From Parazoarcus communis (GTDB lineage: Bacteria; Pseudomonadota; Gammaproteobacteria; Burkholderiales; Rhodocyclaceae), in the NCBI RefSeq assembly GCF_003111645.1, contig NZ_CP022187.1, forward strand, positions 2,108,001-2,172,000: DNA of 64,000 nt. Direction: 5' to 3'. Made by a program: the position numbers and the translations under genes. Below the pieces are notes generated by a model, which worked only from the letters and a program-made list of their open reading frames with translations, had not been told where the DNA came from and made no database searches. Shown piece after piece: positions 25,939 through 35,009 of this stretch (position 1 is the stretch's first letter; each line of letters begins with the position of its first letter).

Positions 25939-26688
25939 TTAGGCAGGAAACATATCCGAGGCACGCACTCGGTCGGGGAAATCGGTGATTACAGTCTCAA
26001 CCCCCATGCGCAGCAAGGCTTTCGCGCGCTCGGCGTCATTTTCGGTGTACACCGCAAGATGATAGCCACTGTCACGGACCGTCCGGGCCTGTGCTGCATC
26101 GAGCGCGTCTGCGCAGACATGAATCGCGTGCACGCCCAGGCCTGCTGCGCGGCTGGCCCAGTCCTCCGGCAAATCCTCGACCAGCAGACCGTAGATCGCG
26201 CCGGGCAGAATCTCCATTGCCGCAGCCAGGGACGCATCTTCAAACGAGGAGATGACCAGCCCCGGCACGCCATTGGCGCGCCCCCGGAGAAGATGGTCGG
26301 CGACAACGCGCCCGGTCTGATGCTCGAAACCGGCTGCGGGCTTGATCTCCAGATTCACCGCCAGACCAAGGGCCGCACAGCGCGCGAGCGCCTCGTCCAG
26401 CGTCGGCAGCCGTTCGGCGGCAAAGGGCGCATCAAACCAGCTGCCGGCATCGAGCTTGCGCAACTGCGCCAGCGTGTGACGACTCACCTCACCGTGGCCA
26501 CTTGTCGTTCGCTCCAGCGTTTCGTCGTGAATCAGCAGCGGAAAGCCGTCTGCGCTGAGCATGACATCGAACTCGACGCCGCGACAACCATGCTTCACCG
26601 CAACCTCAAGCCCGGCCAGCGTGTTCTCCGGCGCTAGCGCGCCGCCGCAGCGATGCGCCAGCACCTGAGGCAGAGGCCACAGCAGCAC
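25939..26688 (-). CDS. ugpQ: Glycerophosphodiester phosphodiesterase
   Basis: This enzyme hydrolyses glycerophosphodiesters to glycerol 3-phosphate and an alcohol. The 249-residue cytosolic-type product (no signal peptide) has the catalytic LAHRCGGALAPENTLA near residue 10, GVEFDVMLSADGFPLLIHDETLERTT near 37, and LEIKPAAG near 113. GTG 26688 lies five bases from the end of the upstream ugpB-like gene, so the two are translationally close. The pairing fits uptake and hydrolysis of glycerophosphodiesters, yet the ABC permease and ATPase genes are missing here. Confidence 0.9.
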   Translation of the reverse strand: MLLWPLPQVLAHRCGGALAPENTLAGLEVAVKHGCRGVEFDVMLSADGFPLLIHDETLERTTSGHGEVSRHTLAQLRKLDAGSWFDAPFAAERLPTLDEALARCAALGLAVNLEIKPAAGFEHQTGRVVADHLLRGRANGVPGLVISSFEDASLAAAMEILPGAIYGLLVEDLPEDWASRAAGLGVHAIHVCADALDAAQARTVRDSGYHLAVYTENDAERAKALLRMGVETVITDFPDRVRASDMFPA

Positions 26689-26693
26689 TTGGA

Positions 26694-27980
26694 TCAGCTC
26701 CCGGCAGCGCGCACCACGGCGTTGTCGAGTGCTTCCTTGGCCGCCTTGCGGTCGGCCCAGACGCCTGCAAGCTCTTCGTCGATGATGCGCCTCACCTTCT
26801 CGCGCCCCACGACCGGCTGTGCGGCCGAGTCACCCGTCACCGGCTTGTTGGTAAGCTGGCCGACCGCCACCTTGATGTTCTCAAGATCGGTTCCGAGCAG
26901 TTCGCTGCGCGAGGCCAGCAGACCCGCACGATTCAGGGGCAGATAACCCGTTTCGCGCTGCCAGACGACCTGGTTTTCAGGCTGCAGCCAGAAGCTGACG
27001 AACTTCGCGACACCCTTGTACTCGGCCGCCTTCTTTCCTGCCGCAACCCACATGGCCGGGCCGTCGGCGAGCGTGTTTTGCGGCGCACCCGGAAAATCGT
27101 CGTAGTACGGCAACTGCGCCACACCGACATCGATCGTGCCCTTGCTGCGGAATCCGGCCCAGCTGTTGGACGGGGCCGCAATGACCGCGCATTCGCCGCT
27201 GGCAAAATGCTGCCCGGCTTCGTTGCCACGCTCGAACACCTGCAGGTAACGCGCCCGGTGCCAACTCGCCATCATCGCGACGTGCTTGACCTGGAACATG
27301 CCGTTGAACGACGGTGCGGACACTTTTCCGCGCATCGCTGCAACCGGTTCGTTGTGCCACGCGCTGAGGTTCTCCACCATCACCCGGCCCGGCTCAGCCA
27401 CCGTATAGGGGCAGGTATGTCCGGCATCGGCGAGGCGGCCGAGGACGGTCTGAAGATCGAACCACGTTGCCACGCTGGTGGTTTCCGGATTCATCCCGGC
27501 ACGCCGCAGTGCATCGCGGTTCAGGAACAGCACCGGCGTCGACAGGCCGATCGGAAGCGCCAGCAGCTGGCCTTTGGAATCCACCGGGGTGCGCGTCATC
27601 ATTGCGGGCGGGCGCAGCGTCTGCAGCGCGCTGCCGGTTTCCTTCATCACCGCGTGCAAGGGCTTGAAGCGGGGCTTGCCGGCCAGGAAACGCTCTTCAT
27701 CGTCGCCCTCGAGAATCATCAGGTGCGGCGCGTTGGCAGACTTCCAGTCCTGCTCGGACAGCACCACCTGGTATTCCTTGCTCTGCGCGTTGAAGCGCTC
27801 GACCAATGCCTTCAGGGATGCCGCGCCTTCCTCGGGAAGACGCTGAAAGAGCTCGATCTGCTGCACTTCAGCAGGCTTGGCGGGCGCTGCCGCAACCGCA
27901 TGACTGGCGACCGCAAGCACGGACATGGCGCCAATGCCGAGTGCGCGACGAAAACCGAATCGGGAAACGAATGAATGCAT
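26694..27980 (-). CDS. ugpB: ABC transporter substrate-binding protein, UgpB-like
   Basis: This 428-residue periplasmic binding protein has a signal peptide (GFRRALGIGAMSVLAVASHAVA) and the class-1 sugar/glycerol-phosphate binding fold. Blocks include LVERFNAQSKEYQVVLSEQD, LLALPIGLSTPVLFLNRDALRRAGM near residue 142, TWFDLQTVLGRLADAGH, FASGECAVIAAPSNSWAGFRS near 258, and VSFWLQPENQVVWQRETGYLPLN near 345. These are typical of UgpB, which binds sn-glycerol 3-phosphate or glycerophosphodiesters. ugpQ follows directly. Normal ugp operons also encode UgpA, UgpE and UgpC; none is here, so partner genes must lie elsewhere or be lost. Confidence 0.85.
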   Translation of the reverse strand: MHSFVSRFGFRRALGIGAMSVLAVASHAVAAAPAKPAEVQQIELFQRLPEEGAASLKALVERFNAQSKEYQVVLSEQDWKSANAPHLMILEGDDEERFLAGKPRFKPLHAVMKETGSALQTLRPPAMMTRTPVDSKGQLLALPIGLSTPVLFLNRDALRRAGMNPETTSVATWFDLQTVLGRLADAGHTCPYTVAEPGRVMVENLSAWHNEPVAAMRGKVSAPSFNGMFQVKHVAMMASWHRARYLQVFERGNEAGQHFASGECAVIAAPSNSWAGFRSKGTIDVGVAQLPYYDDFPGAPQNTLADGPAMWVAAGKKAAEYKGVAKFVSFWLQPENQVVWQRETGYLPLNRAGLLASRSELLGTDLENIKVAVGQLTNKPVTGDSAAQPVVGREKVRRIIDEELAGVWADRKAAKEALDNAVVRAAGS

Positions 27981-28101
27981 GGGATATCTTGATCTCAGGA
28001 CTGGAACGAGCCGTGTTCGGAATAACGCACAAGGCGTGCGATAAGTTTCAAATTATAGACGGCGTGCGTGAGAAGATCGTGAAGGGCTCACATGCGCTCA
28101 C

Positions 28102-28123
28102 ATCTTGATACAAGCTTCAAGAT
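28102..28123. repeat. Inverted repeat upstream of lipoprotein gene
   Basis: ATCTTGA and TCAAGAT form a 7-bp inverted repeat with 8 bases between, 51 bases before the lipoprotein start codon. An inner CTTG-ATA-CAAG repeat overlaps it. It could be a regulator site or leader hairpin; nothing ties it to a known regulator. Confidence 0.3.
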
Positions 28124-28174
28124 TTCGGCTGCGCTGCCGTTAGCTTCAATAACGTCAATCGATTCGAACAGACC

Positions 28175-28549
28175 ATGCGCAAGAAGATTCGGTTTCTGAT
28201 CCTGCTGGCCCTGATTCCGCTGACAACGGGGTGCGACCAGCTGATCGAACTGCTCGAGCTTCCCAACCCGGCGAAGGAGGCCGCGCTGGCAGAGGCGGAA
28301 GGCCAGGCCATCGGCAGCGCCTGTCGTCATGCCGGTCGTTCGCTGGAGGATTGCTACCTCCTCAACCCCTCGGCACAGAAGGCGGCCGTGTTCGCGGGCT
28401 GGCGGTCGATGAACGACTACATGATGGAAAACAAGCTGGAGGTTGTGCCCTCGCAGCTGCAGGCCAAGTCGGCTGCGGCCGACTCCGCTGCCCCGGCACC
28501 CGCTGGCGCGCCCGCTTCGGCGCCTCCGGCCAAGGCAGGCGCTCACTGA
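28175..28549 (+). CDS. Small lipoprotein, unknown function
   Basis: The 124-residue product starts with a lipoprotein signal (KKIRFLILLALIPLTTGC, lipobox LTTG-Cys20). A short conserved-looking part follows: DQLIELLELPNPAKEAALAEAEGQAIGSACRHAGRSLEDCY, with two further cysteines near residues 50 and 59 that may form a disulfide, and AGWRSMNDYMMENKLEVV. The tail is low-complexity Ala/Pro/Ser. After lipid attachment it should sit in the outer membrane, since the +2 residue is Asp only by sequence (Cys-Asp), which could instead favour inner-membrane retention. I do not recognise the family. Confidence 0.75.
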   Translation: MRKKIRFLILLALIPLTTGCDQLIELLELPNPAKEAALAEAEGQAIGSACRHAGRSLEDCYLLNPSAQKAAVFAGWRSMNDYMMENKLEVVPSQLQAKSAAADSAAPAPAGAPASAPPAKAGAH

Positions 28550-28569
28550 GGGGCGGGCACAATGCGCGC

Positions 28570-29622
28570 TCAGGGCGCGGGATTGGTGTAGAGCAGGTGA
28601 ATGCGCTCGATCGCCTCAAGCAGCTCCGGGGTGAGCGGTTTCGACCAGGCATCCAGATTTTCCGCCAGCTGCGCTGAAGTACTGGCGCCGATGATGGTGC
28701 TCGCCACGCAGCTGCGGTGATACACGAAGGACAGGGCAAGCTCGGTCGGCGTCAGGCCATGCTCGCGCGCAAGCTCGGCATACGCCGCCACCGCGGGTTG
28801 AACGTTCGGCTTGGTGTAGCGCTGCCCGAAGGACTCGAACTCATTCAGACGGCCCGCTGCAGTCGGGTTTGCAAGATACTTGCCGGTCAGGTGCCCGAAC
28901 GCGAGCGGGGAATACGCCAGCAGGCCGACCTGTTCGCGATGACAGACCTCGGCCAGGCCATACTCGAACACTCTGGTCAGCAGGCTGTATGCGTTCTGCG
29001 TCGACACCACGCGCGGCAGCCCGGCTTCGGCAGCGATGCGCACAAACTCCATTACCCCCCACGGATGCTCGTTGGACAATCCGACGTGGCGGACCTTGCC
29101 CTCGTCCACCAGTTCGGCCAGCGCCTCGAGCTGAGCACGGATCGGCGTGCACTCGCGCTCCTTGGCGGGGTCGTACTGCCACTGCCCGAACAGCGGCTGA
29201 TTGCGTTCCGGCCAGTGCAGCTGATACAGGTCGATGTAGTCCGTCCGCAGGCGCCGCAGACTGCCCTCGACCGCCTCGCGGATATTGGCGCGGTCGAGCG
29301 CCAGTGGCCCGCCACGAATCCAGCCCAGACTGCGCGCCGGCCCCGCCACCTTGGTGGCAAGCACGACTTTTTCACGCACCTGCCGGCTCAACCAGTTGCC
29401 GACAATGGTTTCGCTCGCGCCACAGGTTTCAGCGCGCGCCGGCACCGCGTACATCTCGGCGGTGTCGATGAAGTTGAGACCGCGCTCAAACGCCATGTCG
29501 AGCTGATCATGCGCGTCGGCCTCAGGCGTCTGCTGCCCAAACGTCATCGTCCCGAGGCACACCGCGGACACCCGCGGCCCCTGCTCGCCCAGCACCCGAT
29601 AGATCATCCCGCCGTCGCTCAT
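28570..29622 (-). CDS. Aldo/keto reductase (Tas-like)
   Basis: This 350-residue NADPH-dependent reductase has the AKR tetrad in the usual places: Asp and Tyr in NFIDTAEMYAVP near residue 50, Lys in VVLATKVAG near 88, His in LYQLHWPERNQ near 133. Other family blocks are SNEHPWGVMEFV and the cofactor region STIIGASTSAQLAENL near 315. The MYAVPARAETCGASE stretch is typical of Tas-type AKRs. The second ATG (29622) is chosen because AGGAG lies eight bases before it but only two before the ATG at 29628. The physiological carbonyl substrate is unknown. Confidence 0.88.
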   Translation of the reverse strand: MSDGGMIYRVLGEQGPRVSAVCLGTMTFGQQTPEADAHDQLDMAFERGLNFIDTAEMYAVPARAETCGASETIVGNWLSRQVREKVVLATKVAGPARSLGWIRGGPLALDRANIREAVEGSLRRLRTDYIDLYQLHWPERNQPLFGQWQYDPAKERECTPIRAQLEALAELVDEGKVRHVGLSNEHPWGVMEFVRIAAEAGLPRVVSTQNAYSLLTRVFEYGLAEVCHREQVGLLAYSPLAFGHLTGKYLANPTAAGRLNEFESFGQRYTKPNVQPAVAAYAELAREHGLTPTELALSFVYHRSCVASTIIGASTSAQLAENLDAWSKPLTPELLEAIERIHLLYTNPAP

Positions 29623-29713
29623 CCGCATTTCTCCTGTTGATTCAAGCCGTCACGACATATCATGCGACCCTTCGCATCACCATGATACTTCAGCGCCCCG
29701 GCGCACTCTGCCC

Positions 29714-30808
29714 ATGTCCGACCATACCCCGCCCGCCAGTATCGCCATCTCCGGCCTGCTCGCCTACTGCCGCCCCGGTTTCGAAAAAGAGCTGGCTTCC
29801 GAGCTGGACGACATCGCCGCCGACGCAGGCATGATCGGCTTTGTCCGCACCCAGCCCAACTCGGGCTACGCGGCCTTCGAAGCCTTCGAACCCGTCCCCG
29901 TCTCCACCCTGGGCGAACACGCCGACTGGCGCAAGCCGGTGTTCGCCCGTCAGCTGCTGCCGTGGTTCGCGAAGGTCGACGACCTGCCCGAACGCGACCG
30001 CGCCACGCCCATCGTTGCCGCGGTGCATGCTTCGGGTCAGCGCTTTTCCGGCGTCGTGCTCGAAACCCCGGATAACGACGAGGCCAAGCAGCAATCCGGC
30101 TTCTGCCGCCGCTTCGCCGAGCCGCTCACCCGCGCGCTAGAGAAAGCCGGACGGCTGCGCACCAGTCGCACCGGTCTGCCGGTGCTGCACGTCGTCTTTA
30201 CCAGCCCGACCACGGCCTGGCTCGCCTCCGGCCTGCCCGGCATGTGTGCGCCGTGGCCGATGGGCATCCCGCGCCTGCGCATGCCCTCCAACGCGCCCAG
30301 CCGCTCCACGCTCAAGCTGGCCGAAGCCTTCATGACCCTGCTCTCGGACGAGGAGCGCGAGAACAACATCCGCGCCGGTCAGCGCGCGGTGGACCTTGGC
30401 GCAGCACCCGGCGGCTGGACCTGGCAACTCGCCAACCGCGGCTTGCGGGTGATTGCCGTCGACAACGGCCCGATGAAGGACTCGGTGATGGCGACCGAGA
30501 TGGTCGAGCACCTCAAGGCCGACGGCTTCACCTGGCGCCCGCAGCGCGCGGTGGACTGGATGGTGTGCGACATGGTCGAGCAGCCGAGCCGGATTGCGTC
30601 GCTGATGGCCGACTGGGTGGCGACCGGACGCTGCCGCCACACCATCTTCAACCTCAAGCTGCCGATGAAGCGCCGCCTCGAAGCCGTGGAGCAGTGCCGC
30701 ATCCTGATCCAGAAACGGCTCGCCAGCGTCGGCCCCTACGACCTGCGCATCAAGCAGCTGTATCACGACCGCGAAGAGGTCACCGCGTACCTGACGCTCA
30801 AGCGCTGA
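29714..30808 (+). CDS. rlmM: 23S rRNA 2'-O-ribose methyltransferase RlmM
   Basis: RlmM methylates the 2'-OH of C2498 in 23S rRNA. The 364-residue product has an N-terminal THUMP-like region (GLLAYCRPGFEKELASELDDIA) and a C-terminal Rossmann methyltransferase domain: RAVDLGAAPGGWTWQLANRG near residue 225, VIAVDNGPM near 247, DWMVCDMVEQPSRIASLMADW near 280, and IFNLKLPMKRRLE near 312. Length and order match the family. It is a solitary gene. Confidence 0.94.
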   Translation: MSDHTPPASIAISGLLAYCRPGFEKELASELDDIAADAGMIGFVRTQPNSGYAAFEAFEPVPVSTLGEHADWRKPVFARQLLPWFAKVDDLPERDRATPIVAAVHASGQRFSGVVLETPDNDEAKQQSGFCRRFAEPLTRALEKAGRLRTSRTGLPVLHVVFTSPTTAWLASGLPGMCAPWPMGIPRLRMPSNAPSRSTLKLAEAFMTLLSDEERENNIRAGQRAVDLGAAPGGWTWQLANRGLRVIAVDNGPMKDSVMATEMVEHLKADGFTWRPQRAVDWMVCDMVEQPSRIASLMADWVATGRCRHTIFNLKLPMKRRLEAVEQCRILIQKRLASVGPYDLRIKQLYHDREEVTAYLTLKR

Positions 30809-31103
30809 GCCCGTTCCAGCGCCCCGCGCAAAGCCGGTTCTGCCGGCTGTGCGCGGGATCGCGCGCATTCGTGCGACCGCGCCCTCTCCGAGACCGGCAC
30901 AACACTCCCGCACATGCACTTGCGCCGGAAGCACTTGTCACAAAACGCTTTTCGGCCTGTGTGTATAATCCTTTCTTTTTTCCGTATCCAGCCCGCCCGC
31001 CGGCACCCGCACTCGTCAAGGGCGCATTCCCGGCGCATGCTCATCCTGACACCCACAGTGGTCACATGGTTGCGCGGCAGTTGGCCCAACCAGAAAGGCG
31101 CTC
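30809..31103. other. Intergenic region with rhlE promoter
   Basis: These 295 bases lie between rlmM and rhlE. A perfect TATAAT is at 30964-30969, with a long pyrimidine run (CCTTTCTTTTTTCC) downstream. TTGTCA at 30935-30940 is 23 bases away, too far for a standard pair, so an activator may be needed. The long leader of about 130 bases recalls cold-shock helicase genes, but no specific element was recognised. Confidence 0.4.
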
Positions 31104-32585
31104 ATGAGTTTTGCCGACCTCGGCCTCATCCCGGAACTCCTGCAAGCCGTAGCAGAATCCGGCTACACCGACCCCACCCCGATCCAGAGCCAGGCAATCC
31201 CCATCGTGCTTGCCGGCAAAGACATTCTGGGCGGCGCCCAGACCGGCACCGGCAAGACCGCAGGCTTTACCCTGCCCCTGCTGCAACGCCTTGCCCGCCA
31301 TGCCAGCACCAGCACCTCCCCCGCCCGTCACCAGACACGCGCGCTGATTCTCGCGCCGACCCGCGAACTGGCGATGCAGGTGTATGAGTCGGTCAAGACC
31401 TACAGCAAGCACATCCCGTTGCGCTCGACCTGCATTTACGGTGGCGTCGACATGAAGGCCCAGGTCGCCGAACTGCGCCGCGGCATCGAAATCGTCATCG
31501 CCACGCCGGGGCGCCTGCTCGACCACGTCCAGCAAAAGACCATCCAGCTCAACCAGGTCGAAATGCTCGTGCTCGACGAAGCCGACCGCATGCTCGACAT
31601 GGGCTTCATCCCCGACATCAAGCGCATTCTTGAGCTGCTGCCGGCGAGCCGTCAGAGCCTGCTGTTCTCGGCCACCTTCTCCGACGAGATCAAGAAGCTC
31701 GCCGACCAGATGCTGAAGGACCCGCAGCTGATCGAAGTCGCGCGCCGCAACATGGTGTCGGAAACCATCACGCACGTCGTGCACCCGGTCTCCGCTGGCA
31801 TGAAGCGCAACCTGCTCGCGCACCTGCTGCGTCATCAGCCCGACACCCAGGCACTGGTCTTTGTTGCCACCAAGATCGTATGCGGCCGCCTCGCCCACTT
31901 CCTGGAGCGCAGCGGCATCTCCGCCGATGCCATCCACGGTGACAAGGGGCAGCAACAGCGCACCGAAACCCTGGAGGCGTTCAAGGCCGGCAAGCTGCGC
32001 GTGCTCGTGGCCACCGACGTTGCCGCACGCGGCATCGACATCGACGAACTGCCCAACGTCATCAACTTCGAGTTGCCACACACCGCCGAAGACTACGTCC
32101 ACCGTATCGGCCGCACCGGCCGTGCCGGCCACAAGGGCAACGCGGTGTCGCTGGTGTGCTCGGAAGAAAAGCACTATCTTGCCGACATCCAGAAGCTGAT
32201 CAAGCTCGAGATTCCGCAGGAAATCGTGCCCGGCTTCGACCCCGACCCCGATTTCTTCGAAGCCGGCAGCCGTCACCGTGGTCGGCGCAGTGGCGGCGCC
32301 AGCGCATCCATGCCAGCCGAACCACGGCAGAGAGCGCCGGCTGCACCCCGCGCTGCACCTGCCGCAGGCGAGTCGCGCGGCGGCCGCAATGGCAACACAG
32401 GCGGTGGAAATCGCGGCAGGCAGAGGTCCACTGTCGCACCGGACGGCTTCGATTTCAGCAAACCCTACGAATCTGCCCGCGCCCCCGAAGCGACGGCGGA
32501 CACCGGCGCACCCGCTGAAAAATCCGCGCCGCGCCGCCCGCAGCGTCCGATCGCGGTACTGCTGGGCGGGCTGGGGCGGAAATAG
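31104..32585 (+). CDS. rhlE: DEAD-box ATP-dependent RNA helicase, RhlE family
   Basis: This RNA helicase remodels structured RNA and ribosome intermediates. The 493-residue product has Q motif PTPIQSQAIP near residue 24, Walker A AQTGTGKT near 44, PTRELAMQV, TPGRLLDH, the DEAD box VLDEADRMLDMGF near 152, SAT in LLFSATFSDE, and motif VI HRIGRTGRAGHKG near 330. A basic, low-complexity tail (RHRGRRSGG, GGRNGNTGGGNRGRQRS) follows from about 385 and likely binds RNA. It ends ALLGGL-like (AVLLGGLGRK), as in other RhlE proteins. The long leader upstream may mediate growth- or cold-dependent control. Confidence 0.93.
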   Translation: MSFADLGLIPELLQAVAESGYTDPTPIQSQAIPIVLAGKDILGGAQTGTGKTAGFTLPLLQRLARHASTSTSPARHQTRALILAPTRELAMQVYESVKTYSKHIPLRSTCIYGGVDMKAQVAELRRGIEIVIATPGRLLDHVQQKTIQLNQVEMLVLDEADRMLDMGFIPDIKRILELLPASRQSLLFSATFSDEIKKLADQMLKDPQLIEVARRNMVSETITHVVHPVSAGMKRNLLAHLLRHQPDTQALVFVATKIVCGRLAHFLERSGISADAIHGDKGQQQRTETLEAFKAGKLRVLVATDVAARGIDIDELPNVINFELPHTAEDYVHRIGRTGRAGHKGNAVSLVCSEEKHYLADIQKLIKLEIPQEIVPGFDPDPDFFEAGSRHRGRRSGGASASMPAEPRQRAPAAPRAAPAAGESRGGRNGNTGGGNRGRQRSTVAPDGFDFSKPYESARAPEATADTGAPAEKSAPRRPQRPIAVLLGGLGRK

Positions 32586-32673
32586 GCCCGCGTCGCCCGG
32601 CTATTCGACCGATTTGGCGGCAGCACTTCAAGTATCCTGAACTCATGCCGATAACAGGCTTGGACACTTGGAC

Positions 32674-34227
32674 ATGCTGTCGCCGATGAAGCACGCAGGT
32701 CCCGCAAGGGACAACAACAATCCTGATGAGCCCTTCGTCCCCGACCTCTCGGAGGGGGCAGAAACCGGCGTGTATCTGGCCCTGCTCGAGCTCATCGACG
32801 AAGGCCTGATCATTACCGGCGACGAGCGCATCATCGACGCCAACAGTGCAGCGTGCCGACTGCTTGAGCGCGATTACCGGCAGATCGCCGGTCGCCCCCT
32901 GACCGAACTCTTCGTCGACGAGCAGGCTTTTCTCGAGGCGCGCGCCCGGGTGCTGATTCAGGGCGAAATGCGCGGCACCCTGCAGATCGCCCTCCCCGAT
33001 GGCAGCCCACGCACTTTCCGCTTTGTCGCTGCAGCCCGCCTGCGGCCAGGCATCCATGCCCTGATCCTGAGCCCCGAGCATCCGACAGACACCCCGGCCG
33101 GGCCATCAGACACCGCACCTGTGGCCCAGGCAGACAGTGTCTGGCCCCGACTGGCCGCCGCGCTTGCGCAAGCGGTCATCGTGATCGACGAGCGCAACCG
33201 CATCAGTGCCGCCAACGCCGCTGCACTCGACACCCTTGGCATGACCCGTAGCGAGCTGATCGGCCACAACGCCGACCACTGCCTCGACATTCACTGGCCC
33301 GCGCCTGGCGCCCCCCCGGTCGCCCGCATCAGCCCGCGCAGCAACCCTCAGGCACTCGACGCCCGCGTCCTTGCCGGCCCGCGCGACGGCTGGCACCTGT
33401 TGCTGCTGCCGCCGCCCCGCATGAACCTCACGGGCGGCACCGCATCCGCCGACCCCAGGCCGCCACGCGGCCTTCAGCACCCCAGAATCGAAAGCACACG
33501 GCTCGACCTGCACTTTCAGCCCCTGGTCAACGTGCGCAGCGGCGCGATTCATGCAGGTGAGGCCTTGCTGCGCTGGCACCACCCCCGCCTCGGGCTGATT
33601 CCGTTCCGCGACTTCGCTGGCGCCGCACGTGATGATGGCCGCCTGCCCGAACTGGGCGGCTGGGCGCTGCGGGCCGCCTGCCGTGCGGCAAACTCGTGGC
33701 CGCTCACACAGGGACGCGCACCCACGGTGACCGTCAACATCGCGATCGAACAGATCATGCACGGCGCCCTCGTGCAGCAGGTCATCACCGCATTGAGCGA
33801 AAGCGGGATCGCACCGAAGCGCCTGGAGCTCGACCTCGACGAAGCGGTGCTGGCAGTACCGGACGACAATATCTCGGCCACCCTGAGCTCGCTCGCCAGC
33901 CTCGGCGTGCGCCTTGCCATAGACGACTTCGGTCACGGCCTGAACTCCATGCCGCGTCTCAGGCGCTACCCCATCCAGGCCTTGAAACTTGCGCCGGAAC
34001 TGGTGAGCGGCGTGGGCAAGGACGACGACAGCAACGCCCTGGTCGAGGCCATCGTGTGCATGGCCGCACCGCTGGGCCTCAAGGTTCTTGCTCGCGGCGT
34101 GGAGAACGAGGCGCAACAGTCCTTCCTGCTCGCGCTCGGCTGCGGACTGCAGCAGGGACCACTGTTTGGCGCACCGATGGCCGACGTGGAGTTCGCCCGT
34201 TTTCTATCGGGTCAGCTTTTTTGTTAG
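32674..34227 (+). CDS. PAS-like plus EAL-domain protein, possibly degenerate c-di-GMP phosphodiesterase
   Basis: The 517-residue soluble product has two PAS-like sensor segments (about residues 35-120, IIDANSAACRLLERDYRQIAG; about 160-250, RISAANAAALDTLGM) and a C-terminal EAL domain. The EAL domain keeps EALLRW at 296-301, an Asn in VNIAIEQI, IDDFG, a Lys in ALKLAPELV, and GVENEAQ. It departs from consensus elsewhere: the ELTES site reads ELDLDEAV, and loop 6 reads DDFGHGLNSM instead of DFGTGYSSL. Cyclic-di-GMP hydrolysis may be weak or lost, leaving a binding role. A TTG six bases upstream is also open; the ribosome site is poor. Confidence 0.8.
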   Translation: MLSPMKHAGPARDNNNPDEPFVPDLSEGAETGVYLALLELIDEGLIITGDERIIDANSAACRLLERDYRQIAGRPLTELFVDEQAFLEARARVLIQGEMRGTLQIALPDGSPRTFRFVAAARLRPGIHALILSPEHPTDTPAGPSDTAPVAQADSVWPRLAAALAQAVIVIDERNRISAANAAALDTLGMTRSELIGHNADHCLDIHWPAPGAPPVARISPRSNPQALDARVLAGPRDGWHLLLLPPPRMNLTGGTASADPRPPRGLQHPRIESTRLDLHFQPLVNVRSGAIHAGEALLRWHHPRLGLIPFRDFAGAARDDGRLPELGGWALRAACRAANSWPLTQGRAPTVTVNIAIEQIMHGALVQQVITALSESGIAPKRLELDLDEAVLAVPDDNISATLSSLASLGVRLAIDDFGHGLNSMPRLRRYPIQALKLAPELVSGVGKDDDSNALVEAIVCMAAPLGLKVLARGVENEAQQSFLLALGCGLQQGPLFGAPMADVEFARFLSGQLFC

Positions 34228-34262
34228 GATCGCTGCGGGTCCGGGCTTGAAACTTCACTTCC

Positions 34263-34928
34263 ATGCAACAGGCAGACAAATCCACGATGCTCGACAAGGC
34301 ACGCTATATCGTCGTTGAAGGGCCGATCGGCGCGGGCAAGACCTCGCTCGCCATCCGCCTGGCGGAGCATCTGCAGGCCAACACCCTGTTCGAGCAGCCC
34401 GAAGCCAACCCCTTCCTGGCGCGCTTCTACCAGAATGCCGAGCGCTGGGCGATGTCGACCCAGCTGTCGTTCCTGTTCCAGCGCATCGACCAGCTCGCCG
34501 CGCTGCCCCAGGACGACGCCGAAGCCCCGCGCATCGTCTCCGACTTCCTGCTCGAGAAAGACCCCCTCTTTGCCAGCCTGAACCTCACCGACGAAGAGCG
34601 TGCGCTGTATCAGCGCGTGTTCGACGCGATGAAACCGGCCGCACCGCCCAAGCCCGATCTGGTGATCTACCTGCAGGCACGCGCCGACACCCTGGTCGAG
34701 CGCATCCGCAAGCGCGGCATGGAGGCCGAGCGGCGCATCACCGAAGCCTACCTCGAGCGCGTGGCCGACCATTACGCGCGCTTCTTCTACCAGTACGAAG
34801 ACGCGCCCTTGTTCGTCGTCGATGCTGGCATACTCAATCCGGTTGATAACGAAGCTGACTTCGAACTGCTGGTCGACCGCCTCCGCAACATGCGCAGTTA
34901 CCGCGAATTTTTCGCCTACGCGGGCTGA
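34263..34928 (+). CDS. Deoxynucleoside kinase (dAdo/dGuo kinase family)
   Basis: This 221-residue nucleoside kinase salvages deoxynucleosides. It has the P-loop YIVVEGPIGAGKTSLAIRL near residue 15, an ERS-like region (APRIVSDFLLEKDPLFA), the DLVIYLQARADTLVERIRKRG base near 135, and ERRITEAYLERVADHYARFF near 155. The next genes are panB and panC, only 81 bases away. Substrate specificity (dA, dG or dC) cannot be fixed from sequence. ATG 34263 or 34287 could be the start; neither has a strong ribosome site. Confidence 0.85.
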   Translation: MQQADKSTMLDKARYIVVEGPIGAGKTSLAIRLAEHLQANTLFEQPEANPFLARFYQNAERWAMSTQLSFLFQRIDQLAALPQDDAEAPRIVSDFLLEKDPLFASLNLTDEERALYQRVFDAMKPAAPPKPDLVIYLQARADTLVERIRKRGMEAERRITEAYLERVADHYARFFYQYEDAPLFVVDAGILNPVDNEADFELLVDRLRNMRSYREFFAYAG

Positions 34929-35009
34929 ACGGACGCACCGCACGTTCAATTCCTGCTTGTGCATTGCACCAGTTTGGTGAAAACTGCGCCCTCCTTTCAG
35001 GAGCGAACG

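Noticed and set aside
30935-30969. TTGTCA and TATAAT as a standard promoter for rhlE
   Set aside because: The 23-base spacer is too long for a normal sigma-70 promoter; only the -10 box is kept as suggestive.
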